64,000 nt of DNA from Sphingomonas baiyangensis (lineage in GTDB: Bacteria > Pseudomonadota > Alphaproteobacteria > Sphingomonadales > Sphingomonadaceae). Positions 7,812-16,259 of this stretch are shown piece after piece. Position 1 is the stretch's first letter, and each line of letters starts with the position of its first letter. The stretch lies in contig NZ_SWKR01000002.1 in assembly GCF_005144715.1 (NCBI RefSeq), forward strand, positions 434,001 through 498,000, written 5' to 3'. A program made the position numbers and the translations under genes. The notes under the pieces were generated by a model. That model saw only the letters and a program-made list of their open reading frames with translations. It searched no databases and had not been told where the DNA came from.

Positions 7812-8220
7812 TAGACCCTCCTACGTTCTGTGGTGCGCGAGCACTGGTTGGTGGGGTGGGGGTGTTCAGGCGGGCTTCCTGAATCAGCACGAGGCGGTCC
7901 ATGCGGGTAGTCAAGCCGTCGCGAGAGTGAGGCAGTAGCCTGTGGGTCGCTTCTGCGGCGATTGCGGCCAGAAGCTCAGGCGTCCGCTTAAACCATTCCC
8001 CGCCAAGCCGTTGAGCCGCGAACCGCTGGTGCCAGCGTGCTTCCGGTGATGCCTTCGCCAAGACCAGCCCGAACATCTTCAGCTTCTGTGAATTGCCGAT
8101 CTGCATCGTCGCCAAGCGGCGGGCCGGGTCGGTTGTCGAACCAATCTTGATTGGCCCGCGCGGACCTTCGCTGACGAAGTAAGTGTAGCAGGGCATCTCG
8201 TAGAGATTGCGGGTTGCCAT
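7804..8220 (-). CDS. GIY-YIG-like (Mug113/T5orf172 type) phage protein
   Basis: I take ATG 8220; upstream in-frame codons read through the tRNA-Ser fragment (MAEWFK-type translation) and are not protein coding. The 138-residue product contains CYTYFVSEGPRGPIKIGSTT followed by DPARRLATMQIGN, the first two strands and helix of the Mug113/T5orf172 branch of the GIY-YIG superfamily; YTYFV would be the GIY-equivalent and IKIG the YIG-equivalent. These are often host-interaction or mobile nucleases. It is the outermost prophage gene. Catalytic activity is not certain. Confidence 0.65.
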   Translation of the reverse strand: MATRNLYEMPCYTYFVSEGPRGPIKIGSTTDPARRLATMQIGNSQKLKMFGLVLAKASPEARWHQRFAAQRLGGEWFKRTPELLAAIAAEATHRLLPHSRDGLTTRMDRLVLIQEARLNTPTPPTSARAPQNVGGSNG

Positions 8221-8335
8221 ATGTGCCGTCTCCTGTGCCCGCATGTTCTTCGCGAACGGATGCGGAACGCGCGTGCTGCGGCGGCAGAAATGCTGGGGTC
8301 TGGCGGGAAAGCTGGTGTTGCCGATGTTCTCAGGT

Positions 8336-8379
8336 GCGGTTTTCAAGACCGCTGCCTTAAACCACTCGGCCACCCCTCC
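8336..8379 (-). pseudogene. tRNA-Ser(UGA) 5' fragment at prophage end
   Basis: Reading the minus strand from 8379, the sequence gives a GGAGGGG acceptor strand, a GCC/GGC D-arm with GAGTGGTTTAAG between, and an anticodon stem GCGGT/ACCGC with loop CTTGAAA (anticodon UGA). After the anticodon stem no variable arm, TTCRA T-loop or matching CCCCTCC 3' strand follows. The 3' half is therefore missing or separated. The fragment marks the chromosome/prophage junction, with the phage on the low-coordinate side and the Mnh operon on the other. Confidence 0.75.
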
Positions 8380-8475
8380 GGCGGCACGGCGTCCATAGCA
8401 GGGACGGGGGGCACCGCAAGCACGCCGGTGCGGGCCGCCAGGACCGCGACCGGTCGCGGCAGCGCGCGGACGCAG

Positions 8476-8925
8476 CTAGCGCTTCGGGCGATCAGCGGGC
8501 GATGGGTCCGCTTCGCTCGTCGCGGCGGGTGTGCCGGGGTGCGGCGCTTCGTACGTTGCCCAGTCTGCATCGCCGGGTACCGGCGGCGGCATGCCCGCCG
8601 CGCTCACCGCTTCGGGGTTCTCGCTCGCGCGCAGGCGATGAAGATGCACTTTCGCGATGAGGTTCGCCGCCACCGGCGCGGTGAGGAACAGGAACAGCGA
8701 GATGAGCAGCTCATGTGCCGACCATGTTCCGCGGCTGAGCTGGAAGAACAGCATCGAGCCCAGCAGCATGCCTCCCAGCCCCAGCGTCGTCGCCTTGGTC
8801 GGGCCGTGCAGTCGCTCCATCAGCGTCGGCAGGCGCACCAGCCCCCAGCTGCCGATGAGCGCGAAGGACGCGCCGATTACCAGCAGTAGCGCGCAGATCG
8901 CCTCGACGAGGTGTTGCGCGCTCAT
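8476..8925 (-). CDS. mnhG: Na+/H+ antiporter subunit MnhG/PhaG
   Basis: The 149-residue product has three membrane helices (about residues 7-28, 42-62 and 70-92) and the MnhG pattern GSWGLVRLPTLMERLHGPTKATTL. It is a small structural subunit of the hetero-oligomeric Mrp antiporter, which exchanges Na+ or K+ for protons. ATG 8925 overlaps the mnhF stop. The C-terminal tail of about 50 residues rich in Pro/Ala/Asp is longer than in many homologues. It is the last gene of the operon. Confidence 0.88.
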   Translation of the reverse strand: MSAQHLVEAICALLLVIGASFALIGSWGLVRLPTLMERLHGPTKATTLGLGGMLLGSMLFFQLSRGTWSAHELLISLFLFLTAPVAANLIAKVHLHRLRASENPEAVSAAGMPPPVPGDADWATYEAPHPGTPAATSEADPSPADRPKR

Positions 8926-9191
8926 TCGACGATGTCTCCGCGCAGCATGAACTTGCAATAGGCGACGGTACCGATGAAGCCGACCATGGCGAGCAGCAGC
9001 GCCGCCTCGAAATAGATCTGGCTTTCGAAGGCGATCCCGAACAGCACGATGAGCGCGATCGTGTTGATGACCATCGTATCGAGCGCGACGATGCGGTCGC
9101 CCGTCGTCGGCCCCTTCAGCAGCCGCCACAGGTTGAGAGCGAGCGCGAGCGCGAGACACGCAAAGGCGTAGAGGATCGCCGCTTCGATCAC
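8922..9191 (-). CDS. mnhF: Na+/H+ antiporter subunit MnhF/PhaF
   Basis: GTG 9191 overlaps the mnhE stop region and gives an 89-residue protein of three helices. The core LWRLLKGPTTGDRIVALDTM is characteristic of MnhF. The longer in-frame ORF upstream is antisense-like composition and is rejected. It is a membrane subunit of the Mrp complex, translationally coupled to mnhG. Confidence 0.88.
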   Translation of the reverse strand: MIEAAILYAFACLALALALNLWRLLKGPTTGDRIVALDTMVINTIALIVLFGIAFESQIYFEAALLLAMVGFIGTVAYCKFMLRGDIVE

Positions 9192-9673
9192 AGGAATACC
9201 CGCTTCAGCCGGGCTTCGTAGCGTGCCTTGATGCGTGCGACCTCGGCGGCGGGATCGGGCGCGTCGAGCGCATGGACCAGCAGATGGCGCCCGCATGCCG
9301 ATATGTCGGCCGTCACGGTGCCCGGCGTCAGGCTGATCGTGCCGGCGAGCACGGTGATCGCCTCGGGCGTCGTGAGGTCGGTGGGGACGACCAGCCAGCA
9401 CGGGCGCAGATCGCGGTTGCGGCGGAATAGGATGAGGCGCGCGACGTCGAAATTGGCGATCACGATATCCCACAGCACCAACGCGCAATAGGCGATGGCG
9501 GCGCGATAGCGCACATCGGGACGGCCGGGCCAGAAGGGTGCCGTGTAGATCGGCAGCGCGATGCCGATGACGATGCCGATCAGCAAACCGCCGAAGCTCA
9601 GGCTGTTCGCCATCAGCAGCCAGATGACGACGAGCAGCACCGAGAGGCCGGGATGAGGTATGAGGCGCCGCAT
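9188..9673 (-). CDS. mnhE: Na+/H+ antiporter subunit MnhE/PhaE
   Basis: The 161-residue product has N-terminal hydrophobic helices and the MnhE C-terminal cytoplasmic domain with ITVLAGTISLTPGTVTADIS, the conserved family motif. It begins one base after the mnhD stop. It is a component of the Mrp antiporter in the inner membrane and is thought to support complex assembly. Confidence 0.88.
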   Translation of the reverse strand: MRRLIPHPGLSVLLVVIWLLMANSLSFGGLLIGIVIGIALPIYTAPFWPGRPDVRYRAAIAYCALVLWDIVIANFDVARLILFRRNRDLRPCWLVVPTDLTTPEAITVLAGTISLTPGTVTADISACGRHLLVHALDAPDPAAEVARIKARYEARLKRVFL

Positions 9674-9674
9674 C

Positions 9675-11192
9675 TCAGCGCGGCTCCATCACGGCGGCAG
9701 CGTTGGCTGCGGGATCGAGCAGTTGCGCGGCGGCCTGTCCGGCGAAGCGGGTGGCAGGACCCGCGCCTGCCGCCAGTGCGACGAGCAGCAGGATCGCGGC
9801 GAGCGGTGCGGCAAGATCGGCATTGGCCGTGCGGGCATGGCCGTGCGCGACGCTTTCGCCATCGTCCTTCCAGAAGATGGCGCTGCCCGCGCGCGCAAAG
9901 CCGATGACGCCGAGCAGCGTCGCGCCGAGGATTACGGCCCAGCTCCATCCCCAACCGGTAAGGCCCGCGACCGAGCGCAGCACCAGCAGCTTGCCGATGA
10001 AGCCCGACAGCGGCGGCAGCCCGGCAACGGCGATCGCTGCGGCCATGAAAAGGAGCGCCGTCGCCTGCCTTCCGGCAAAGGCGGGGCCGGGGGCTGTGGC
10101 ATCGCCATGCCCCGCGCGGCGCCGCGCGACGACATCGGCGACAAGGAACAGCGCAGCACCCGCAAGCGTCGAATGGATCATGTAGTAGATCGCAGCGCCC
10201 AGCGTTTCAGGCCGCCAGGCAGCGATCGCGATCATCAGCGTGCCGGTCGAGCCGATCACCGCATAGGCCGCCTGTTCGGACAGCCGGCGCGCGACGAACA
10301 CGCCCGCGAACCCCAGCGCGGTGCTGAGCAATGCGGCGGGCAGCAGCCACGGGGCGGGCGCCCATGCCGCGGCGCCCGCATCGGCGCCGAACACCTGCGG
10401 CACGACGCGCAGCAGCGCGTACACGCCCACCTTGGTCATGAGCGCGAACAATGCGGCGACCGCGGGTGTGGTGACGGCATAGGTGCGCGGCAGCCAGAGA
10501 TGCAGCGGCACCAGCGCCGCCTTGAGCGCAAACACGCTCGTCAGCAGCAGTGCGGCGATGCGCAGCAGCCCCTGGTCGCCGGCGGGAATCGCGGCGACGC
10601 GCGCGCCCATGTCGGCCATGTTGAGCGTGCCCGTCAGCGCATAGAGCAGCCCGAGCGCAACCAGGAACAGCGACGATCCGACGATGTTGACGATGACGTA
10701 CTGCACGCCCGCCTTGAGCCGTGCCGGCCCCTGGCCATGCAGCATCAGGCCGTAGGAGGCGATCAGCAGCACCTCGAAGAACACGAACAGGTTGAACAAG
10801 TCGCCGGTCAGGAACGCGCCGTTCAGCCCCAGCAGTTGGAACTGGAACAGCGGATGGAAATGCCAGCCCTTGCGATCGGTGCGGGTGACGACGGCATGGA
10901 CCATCGTGATCAGCGACAGCGTGGCGGCGAGCAGCAGCATGATGCCCGACAGCCGGTCGATCACCAGCACGATGCCGAACGGCGCGGGCCAGCCGCCCAT
11001 GGCATAGCTGCGTACTGCGCCGCCACCCGCCTGCGCGAGCAGCGCCAGAGCCGTCACAAGCATCGCGACGCACGCAGTCAGCGACACCGCGACGCCCAGC
11101 CGTCGCTTGCGGCGCATGACCAAGAGCGCGACGGGTGCGGCGAGCGCGGGGATCGCGATCGGCGCGATCACCAGATGCGCAGCGATGCTCAT
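9675..11192 (-). CDS. mnhD: Na+/H+ antiporter subunit MnhD/PhaD
   Basis: ATG 11192 overlaps the mnhC stop and gives 505 residues with about 14 membrane helices. It belongs to the proton-pumping NADH dehydrogenase subunit (NuoN/NuoM-like) family; FALKAALVPLHLWLPRTYAV holds the conserved helix lysine region. It is one of two large ion-translocating subunits of the Mrp complex. The neighbours C and E in canonical order support the D assignment over Nuo. Confidence 0.9.
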   Translation of the reverse strand: MSIAAHLVIAPIAIPALAAPVALLVMRRKRRLGVAVSLTACVAMLVTALALLAQAGGGAVRSYAMGGWPAPFGIVLVIDRLSGIMLLLAATLSLITMVHAVVTRTDRKGWHFHPLFQFQLLGLNGAFLTGDLFNLFVFFEVLLIASYGLMLHGQGPARLKAGVQYVIVNIVGSSLFLVALGLLYALTGTLNMADMGARVAAIPAGDQGLLRIAALLLTSVFALKAALVPLHLWLPRTYAVTTPAVAALFALMTKVGVYALLRVVPQVFGADAGAAAWAPAPWLLPAALLSTALGFAGVFVARRLSEQAAYAVIGSTGTLMIAIAAWRPETLGAAIYYMIHSTLAGAALFLVADVVARRRAGHGDATAPGPAFAGRQATALLFMAAAIAVAGLPPLSGFIGKLLVLRSVAGLTGWGWSWAVILGATLLGVIGFARAGSAIFWKDDGESVAHGHARTANADLAAPLAAILLLVALAAGAGPATRFAGQAAAQLLDPAANAAAVMEPR

Positions 11193-11548
11193 GCCTCGTC
11201 TTCCTGCGACGCGGGACACGCCTCGCCATCCACCTGATCGCTGCCCGATTCGAGAAAGGCACGGAGCATCAGGATCACCGCCAGCGCGGTCATGCCGAAG
11301 GTGATGACGATCGCGGTGAGCACCAGCGCCTGCGGCAGCGGATCGGCATAGTCGGCGACGGTCTTCGACCAGATCGGCGGCCGGTCGATCTTGAGGCGGC
11401 CTGAGGCGAACAGAAAGAGGTTCACCGCATAGGAGAACAGCGTGAGCCCCAGCACGACCTGGAACGTGCGCCCGCGCAGCACGAGGTAGATGCCGCCGGC
11501 TGCAAGCACGCCGATCGCGCTGGCGACGAGCAGTTCGAGCGTTATCAT
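11189..11548 (-). CDS. mnhC: Na+/H+ antiporter subunit MnhC/PhaC
   Basis: The 119-residue NuoK-like protein has three helices, with GLTLFSYAVNLFLFASG in the second and VLTAIVITFGMTALAVILML in the third. It is coupled to mnhA/B upstream (its start overlaps that gene's end) and to mnhD. It is a small channel-forming subunit of the Mrp antiporter. Confidence 0.9.
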   Translation of the reverse strand: MITLELLVASAIGVLAAGGIYLVLRGRTFQVVLGLTLFSYAVNLFLFASGRLKIDRPPIWSKTVADYADPLPQALVLTAIVITFGMTALAVILMLRAFLESGSDQVDGEACPASQEDEA

Positions 11549-14394
11549 GGCGCCGCCTCGCCCTGATCGGCAGCGAGCGCGGCATGGGCACGCGCGGCGC
11601 GCTGCGCGATGTGGCTGAGCTGCGCCAGCGCAAGCATCACCGCGCCGAGGACGACGGCGAACACGCCAAGATCGAACAGCATCGCGGTCGCCAGCTCGAA
11701 CTCGCCGACCAGCGGCAGCGTGAAATAGTCGAAGCTGCTGGTAAGGAAATTGCTACCGAATGCGAGCGAGCCAAGCCCCGTCGCCAGCGCGACGAGCACG
11801 CCCCAGGCGATGAGGAAATGCTCGCCGATGCGCCGACGCGCATCGGTCCAGTCGAAGCCCGACGACAGATATTGCAGAAGGAACGCGATGGCGAACACCA
11901 GCGCGGCGATGAAGCCGCCGCCCGGCTGGTTGTGCCCGCGCAGGAAGATGTAGATCGCTGCCGCGAGCACCAGCGGCAACAGGATGCGCGTCGCCATCAC
12001 GAACATCACCGGATGGCGCTCGGGCGAATGCGGCATGTCCTCCTGCCACGAGCGGAGCCGGGCGCCGGCGGCGCCGCGCTCGGTAGTGTCAAGCAGCGCG
12101 TAGATGACGAGGCCGGCGATGCCGAGCACGATGATCTCGCCCAGCGTGTCGAACGCGCGGAAATCGACGAGCGTGACGTTGACGACATTGGTGCCGCCGC
12201 CGCCCGAATAGCTGTTGGCCAGATGATAGGCCGAGATCGGATCGCGTGGATCGCGCGTCAGCATCGCCCATGCCGCACCGCCGATGCCGATCCCGCCCGC
12301 CACCGCGAGCGCGGCATCGCGCCAGCGGCGCGGCGCTCGCGACAGCAGCGGGGGCGACTTGGGCAGGAGGTTGAGCGCCAGCAGCAGCAGCAGGATCGTC
12401 ACCACCTCGACCGCGATCTGCGTGAGCGCCAGATCGGGTGCCGAGAATTGCACGAAGGCCAGCGCGATCACGAGGCCGATGACGCTGACATAGATGAGCG
12501 CGCGGAAGCGCTGGCGCTGGGCGTGGAGCGTCGCAGCGGTGGCCGCGACAAGCAGCAGCCACGCGAGGATCGCCGGGGCCGACGCGGGAATCCCCGCGCG
12601 CGTGCCGGCGAGCGTGCCGCCGCCGGTGAGCGCGCCATCGGCGATGGCAAGCAGCACGACGGCGAAGGTCGCGAACAGCATCCGCTGGAGCGAGGGGCGG
12701 TGCATCCAGGCGATCATGGAGCGCACGCGGTCATCCGCCACCGCCAGCACCGTCATGAAGACGGCCTTGGCATCGACATGGCGCCTGCTCTCGTAGCGCG
12801 TCAGCAGCGCGCCATGGCGCCACAGCATAATCGCGCCGATCGCGACGGCGGCAATGCTCATCGCCAGCGCGGCGTTGACGCCGTGCCACAGTGCGAGATC
12901 GGGCACGGCCACCGGCACGCCCGCGATCGCGGCGGCTACGGGCGTCACGATCGGCGCGGCAAGCATCATCGGGGCGAACCCAAGCAGCACCGCAAGCGCG
13001 ACGAGCAACGCGGGGGGCAACCACATGCCCGCGCCCGGATCATGCGCGCGACCATGCGGCTCGGCTGCGCGCGGCGTGCCGAAGAACAGATGCACTGCGA
13101 AGCGCAGCGAATAGCCCGCCGATAGCGTCGCGCCGACCAGCGCCAGCGCCGGCACGAGCCATGGCAGGCCGAACAGTGCGACGTGCAGCGTCTCGTCGAG
13201 CATCATCTCCTTCGAAATGAACCCTCCCATCGGGGGCAGCCCCGCCATTGCGGCGGCAGCAAGCGTTGCGAGCAGCGCGGTGACGGGCATCACGCGCGCC
13301 AGCCCGCCCAGCCGGCGAATGTCGCGCGTGCCCGTCTCGTGATCGACGATGCCGGCGGCCATAAACAGCGCCGCCTTGAACGCGGCGTGATTGAGGATGT
13401 GGAGTACCGCGGCGACTACGGCCATGCGCAGCGAGAAGCCCAGCAGCATCACCAGCAGGCCGAGCTGGCTGATCGTCGAATAGGCGAGGATCGCCTTCAG
13501 ATCGTGGCGGAACAGCGCCACCCAGGCGCCGAACACCATCGTGACAAGGCCCGTCGTCGTCACCAGCACCGTATAGAGATCGGTGCCCGCCAGTACGGGC
13601 CACAGCCGTGCGAGCAGGAACACGCCCGCCTTCACCATCGTCGCCGAGTGGAGATAGGCGCTCACCGGCGTCGGCGCGGCCATCGCGTGCGGCAGCCAGA
13701 AGTGGAAGGGGAACTGCGCCGACTTGGTGAAGCAGCCGATGAGGATCAGCACCAGCATCGGCGCGTAGAGCGGCGATGCGCGCACGACGTCTCCACGCGC
13801 CAGCACCGTCGCGAGATCGAACGACCCCGCCGCGAGCCCCAGCAGCAGCATGCCGGCGATCAGCACCAGCCCGCCGCCGCCGGTGACGGCAAGCGCCATG
13901 CGCGCGCCCTGTCGCGCATCGGCACGGTCGCGCCAGAAGCCGATGAGCAGGAACGACGACAGGCTCGTCATTTCCCAGAAGACGAGCAGCAGCAGGATGT
14001 TGCCCGAAACGGCAATGCCCAGCATCGCGCCCTGGAACAGCATCAGGCTGGCGAAGAACCGAGCCGTCGCCTCGCCCGTGGCAAGGTAGAAATGCGCGAA
14101 TATCACCACCAGCAGCCCGATGCCGAGGATGAGCAGCCCGAACAGCAGCGCCAGCGCATCGACGCGCAGCGACAGGTCGAGACCGATCGCGGGCACCCAG
14201 TCGATCACGATACCGGTGCTGCCGCCGTCGAGTGCCGGTCCAGCCACCGTGAGCAGCAGCGCAAGCCCGGTGGCGCTGGCAATGGCGGCAATTCCCGAAT
14301 GCACGCCACGCGACCGTCCGCGCGCTGCTGCGATGAGCAGCGAGGCGATGAAGGGCAGCGCAACGAGCGCACAGAGAATCGGTCCGGTCGCCAT
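11545..14394 (-). CDS. mnhA: Fused Na+/H+ antiporter subunit MnhA-MnhB
   Basis: From ATG 14394 the protein is 949 residues. The first ~760 form a NuoL-like MnhA, including FWLPHAMAAPTPVSAYLHSA and GLPPMGGFISKEMM. The last ~140 residues are an MnhB domain (MFVMATRILLPLVLAAAIYI and GHNQPGGGFIAALVFAIAFL). Separate A and B subunits are usual in Bacillus and Staphylococcus; fused forms are known in proteobacterial Pha-type systems. It is the first gene of the mnh operon and carries the main ion-translocating unit. Confidence 0.9.
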   Translation of the reverse strand: MATGPILCALVALPFIASLLIAAARGRSRGVHSGIAAIASATGLALLLTVAGPALDGGSTGIVIDWVPAIGLDLSLRVDALALLFGLLILGIGLLVVIFAHFYLATGEATARFFASLMLFQGAMLGIAVSGNILLLLVFWEMTSLSSFLLIGFWRDRADARQGARMALAVTGGGGLVLIAGMLLLGLAAGSFDLATVLARGDVVRASPLYAPMLVLILIGCFTKSAQFPFHFWLPHAMAAPTPVSAYLHSATMVKAGVFLLARLWPVLAGTDLYTVLVTTTGLVTMVFGAWVALFRHDLKAILAYSTISQLGLLVMLLGFSLRMAVVAAVLHILNHAAFKAALFMAAGIVDHETGTRDIRRLGGLARVMPVTALLATLAAAAMAGLPPMGGFISKEMMLDETLHVALFGLPWLVPALALVGATLSAGYSLRFAVHLFFGTPRAAEPHGRAHDPGAGMWLPPALLVALAVLLGFAPMMLAAPIVTPVAAAIAGVPVAVPDLALWHGVNAALAMSIAAVAIGAIMLWRHGALLTRYESRRHVDAKAVFMTVLAVADDRVRSMIAWMHRPSLQRMLFATFAVVLLAIADGALTGGGTLAGTRAGIPASAPAILAWLLLVAATAATLHAQRQRFRALIYVSVIGLVIALAFVQFSAPDLALTQIAVEVVTILLLLLALNLLPKSPPLLSRAPRRWRDAALAVAGGIGIGGAAWAMLTRDPRDPISAYHLANSYSGGGGTNVVNVTLVDFRAFDTLGEIIVLGIAGLVIYALLDTTERGAAGARLRSWQEDMPHSPERHPVMFVMATRILLPLVLAAAIYIFLRGHNQPGGGFIAALVFAIAFLLQYLSSGFDWTDARRRIGEHFLIAWGVLVALATGLGSLAFGSNFLTSSFDYFTLPLVGEFELATAMLFDLGVFAVVLGAVMLALAQLSHIAQRAARAHAALAADQGEAAP

Positions 14395-14516
14395 CGGCTG
14401 GTCGCGATCACCCCTGATTGCGCGGTTGCCGCAGGCGGGCGCCTGCACCCACCCCTTAGGTCAGCCCGTCGGCGCTAGACAACCAAAACCGTCCCCGACG
14501 GGCGGCCATGCCAGCG

Positions 14517-16259
14517 TCAGCCGCGTTCGGCGCGGCCGAAGCGGCTGCGCTCGAGCCACCACAACAGGCCAAGCGTGACGAGCAATGCCGCGAACCACGG
14601 CCATGGCGATCCCGGCGCGGTACGCGCTGGCGCATCGGCACGAACCTGCCGCGACGCGGCTGCAAGCGCGATAGTGGCCGCGTGTCGGTCGCTGCGTGCC
14701 ACGGCGACAAGCGCGCCGGCGGGATGGACGTAGAGCGCCGTTTCGCGACCCTCGCCGTTGCGCAGGCGGTGCCATCCCTCGGCGCGTGGCCAATAGGCGG
14801 CGCAGGCATGCACGCCGCTGGCGGGATCGACGACGAGCGGCGTGGCGCGACCCTCAGGCGCGTCGATCGTCGCCGCGCCGGACAGGCCGCAGATCGCCAC
14901 GCGCTCGCCGCTGCGTCCGATGCCATCGATGGCGGGGCTCTGCTCGCCATCGGCGCGCGCGAGCGTCGAGAACAGGCTGCTCCACCATGCGCCATATCGC
15001 TCGCCGTCGCCGGCCAGCGTCAGCGCGTAGCTTTCGGGCACGGCCCAGATGCCGATCCGCCCGCGCCCGCGCGCGCGCCAGGCGGCAAGTGGCTCGCCAC
15101 CCGCATCGCGCAGCAACGTCACCGCTTGCGGCGTGGGGCGGATCAGGTCGCGGCGTCCGACAACCGGGGCGTCGCGGTCCGCGGTACGTACCGGCAGCAC
15201 CGCCTCGCCGCGGGCGACATCGAGGCCAAGGCTGGCCCAGCTTCGCTGCGTCGCGGCCGACAACGCGCCGCCGGGGCGCAACAACAGCCCGAGTCCGGCA
15301 TCGACCGCGTTGATGATCGTCGCGCGCGCGCTGCCATCGAGTGCGTCCCAGCGCCGGTCGTCGATCACCAGAAGGTCGATGCGCCCGAGCGTCGCAGCGG
15401 TGATGGGCAAGCGGTCGTCGGCCAGTAGAACGCCCGCGCCGAGCGGCGCTTCGAGCGCGATCGCGATGCCCGCATCGGCGGCCCAGCGCCGCAAAAACTT
15501 GGTTTCGGCGCCGGGTGCGCCCGCAAGCACATGCACGCGCGGCAGGCGCTGCTCGCGCGCGACCACGGGGATGGCGACGCGCTCGATCATGCCGCCGTCG
15601 CGTGCGGCGACGCGCAGCTCGAAGCGCGCAGGGCCGGCGGTGCGCGCGGTGCCGCGCAGCGTGAACCTGCCGTCGTCACCCACACGCGCGAGATCGACGA
15701 TGCTGCCCGACGGATCGGCAAGCCCGACGATCGCACCGCGATGACCCCGAACCTCGCCCGATATCGCGAACGCGCTGCCGGGCGCGGCGCTATCGGGAAG
15801 GGCTAGCGCGACCAGCCCGGAAAACGGCGCAGGCGGATCGAACCGTGTGGGGAGCGGCAGCGGCTGCCGGTCGCGCGGCGCGAGGCCGCTGCCGACGATG
15901 CGCAGGCGCGCGGCATCGGGATGCTGGCGCAGCGCGGTCGCCAGATCGGGTACGCGGCGCGCGTCGGCGATCGCCGGCGCTTCGGGCAGTGCGACCAGCG
16001 TCTCGCCGGGCGCCGCCTCCAGCGTCGCTGGCGCATCCTCGGTCGCCACCACCAGCACGCCACGCGGCACCGCGATCGGTGGCGGGAAGAGCATGCACCA
16101 CAGCGCGCCTGCCGCTGCCGCCTGCAACGCGACGAGCAGCGCCGGCCGCCAGCGCGCCGCCGGCTGGGCTGCAGCGCGTTGTCGGCGCAGGATGCGCACG
16201 ACGGCAGCGACGAGCGCGAGCACGAGGATCGCGGCGACCCAGAAGCGCGCGTCGCTCAT
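14517..16259 (-). CDS. Membrane protein of MoxR/DUF58 cluster, unknown function
   Basis: ATG 16259 overlaps the stop of the DUF4175-like gene and gives 580 residues. N-terminal helices lie at about residues 5-20 and 38-58, and there is a C-terminal helix followed by WWLERSRFGRAERG. The middle has an immunoglobulin-like section and a large segment resembling the glutamine-amidotransferase-like fold of BatA-associated proteins (LLVIDDRRWDAL). It is the last gene of the cluster, reading towards the mnh operon. A role in cell envelope or chaperone/VWA complexes is guilt by association. Confidence 0.6.
   Translation of the reverse strand: MSDARFWVAAILVLALVAAVVRILRRQRAAAQPAARWRPALLVALQAAAAGALWCMLFPPPIAVPRGVLVVATEDAPATLEAAPGETLVALPEAPAIADARRVPDLATALRQHPDAARLRIVGSGLAPRDRQPLPLPTRFDPPAPFSGLVALALPDSAAPGSAFAISGEVRGHRGAIVGLADPSGSIVDLARVGDDGRFTLRGTARTAGPARFELRVAARDGGMIERVAIPVVAREQRLPRVHVLAGAPGAETKFLRRWAADAGIAIALEAPLGAGVLLADDRLPITAATLGRIDLLVIDDRRWDALDGSARATIINAVDAGLGLLLRPGGALSAATQRSWASLGLDVARGEAVLPVRTADRDAPVVGRRDLIRPTPQAVTLLRDAGGEPLAAWRARGRGRIGIWAVPESYALTLAGDGERYGAWWSSLFSTLARADGEQSPAIDGIGRSGERVAICGLSGAATIDAPEGRATPLVVDPASGVHACAAYWPRAEGWHRLRNGEGRETALYVHPAGALVAVARSDRHAATIALAAASRQVRADAPARTAPGSPWPWFAALLVTLGLLWWLERSRFGRAERG

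Noticed and set aside
8221-8373. N-terminal extension of the GIY-YIG-like gene (MAEWFK...)
   Set aside because: It is translation of the tRNA-Ser fragment, a known annotation artefact.
9660-11237. Long plus-strand ORF opposite mnhD
   Set aside because: Arg/Gln/His-rich antisense translation of a high-GC gene; mnhD on the minus strand has clear family motifs.
11584-13125. Long plus-strand ORF opposite mnhA
   Set aside because: Same low-complexity antisense composition; no domain or ribosome site.
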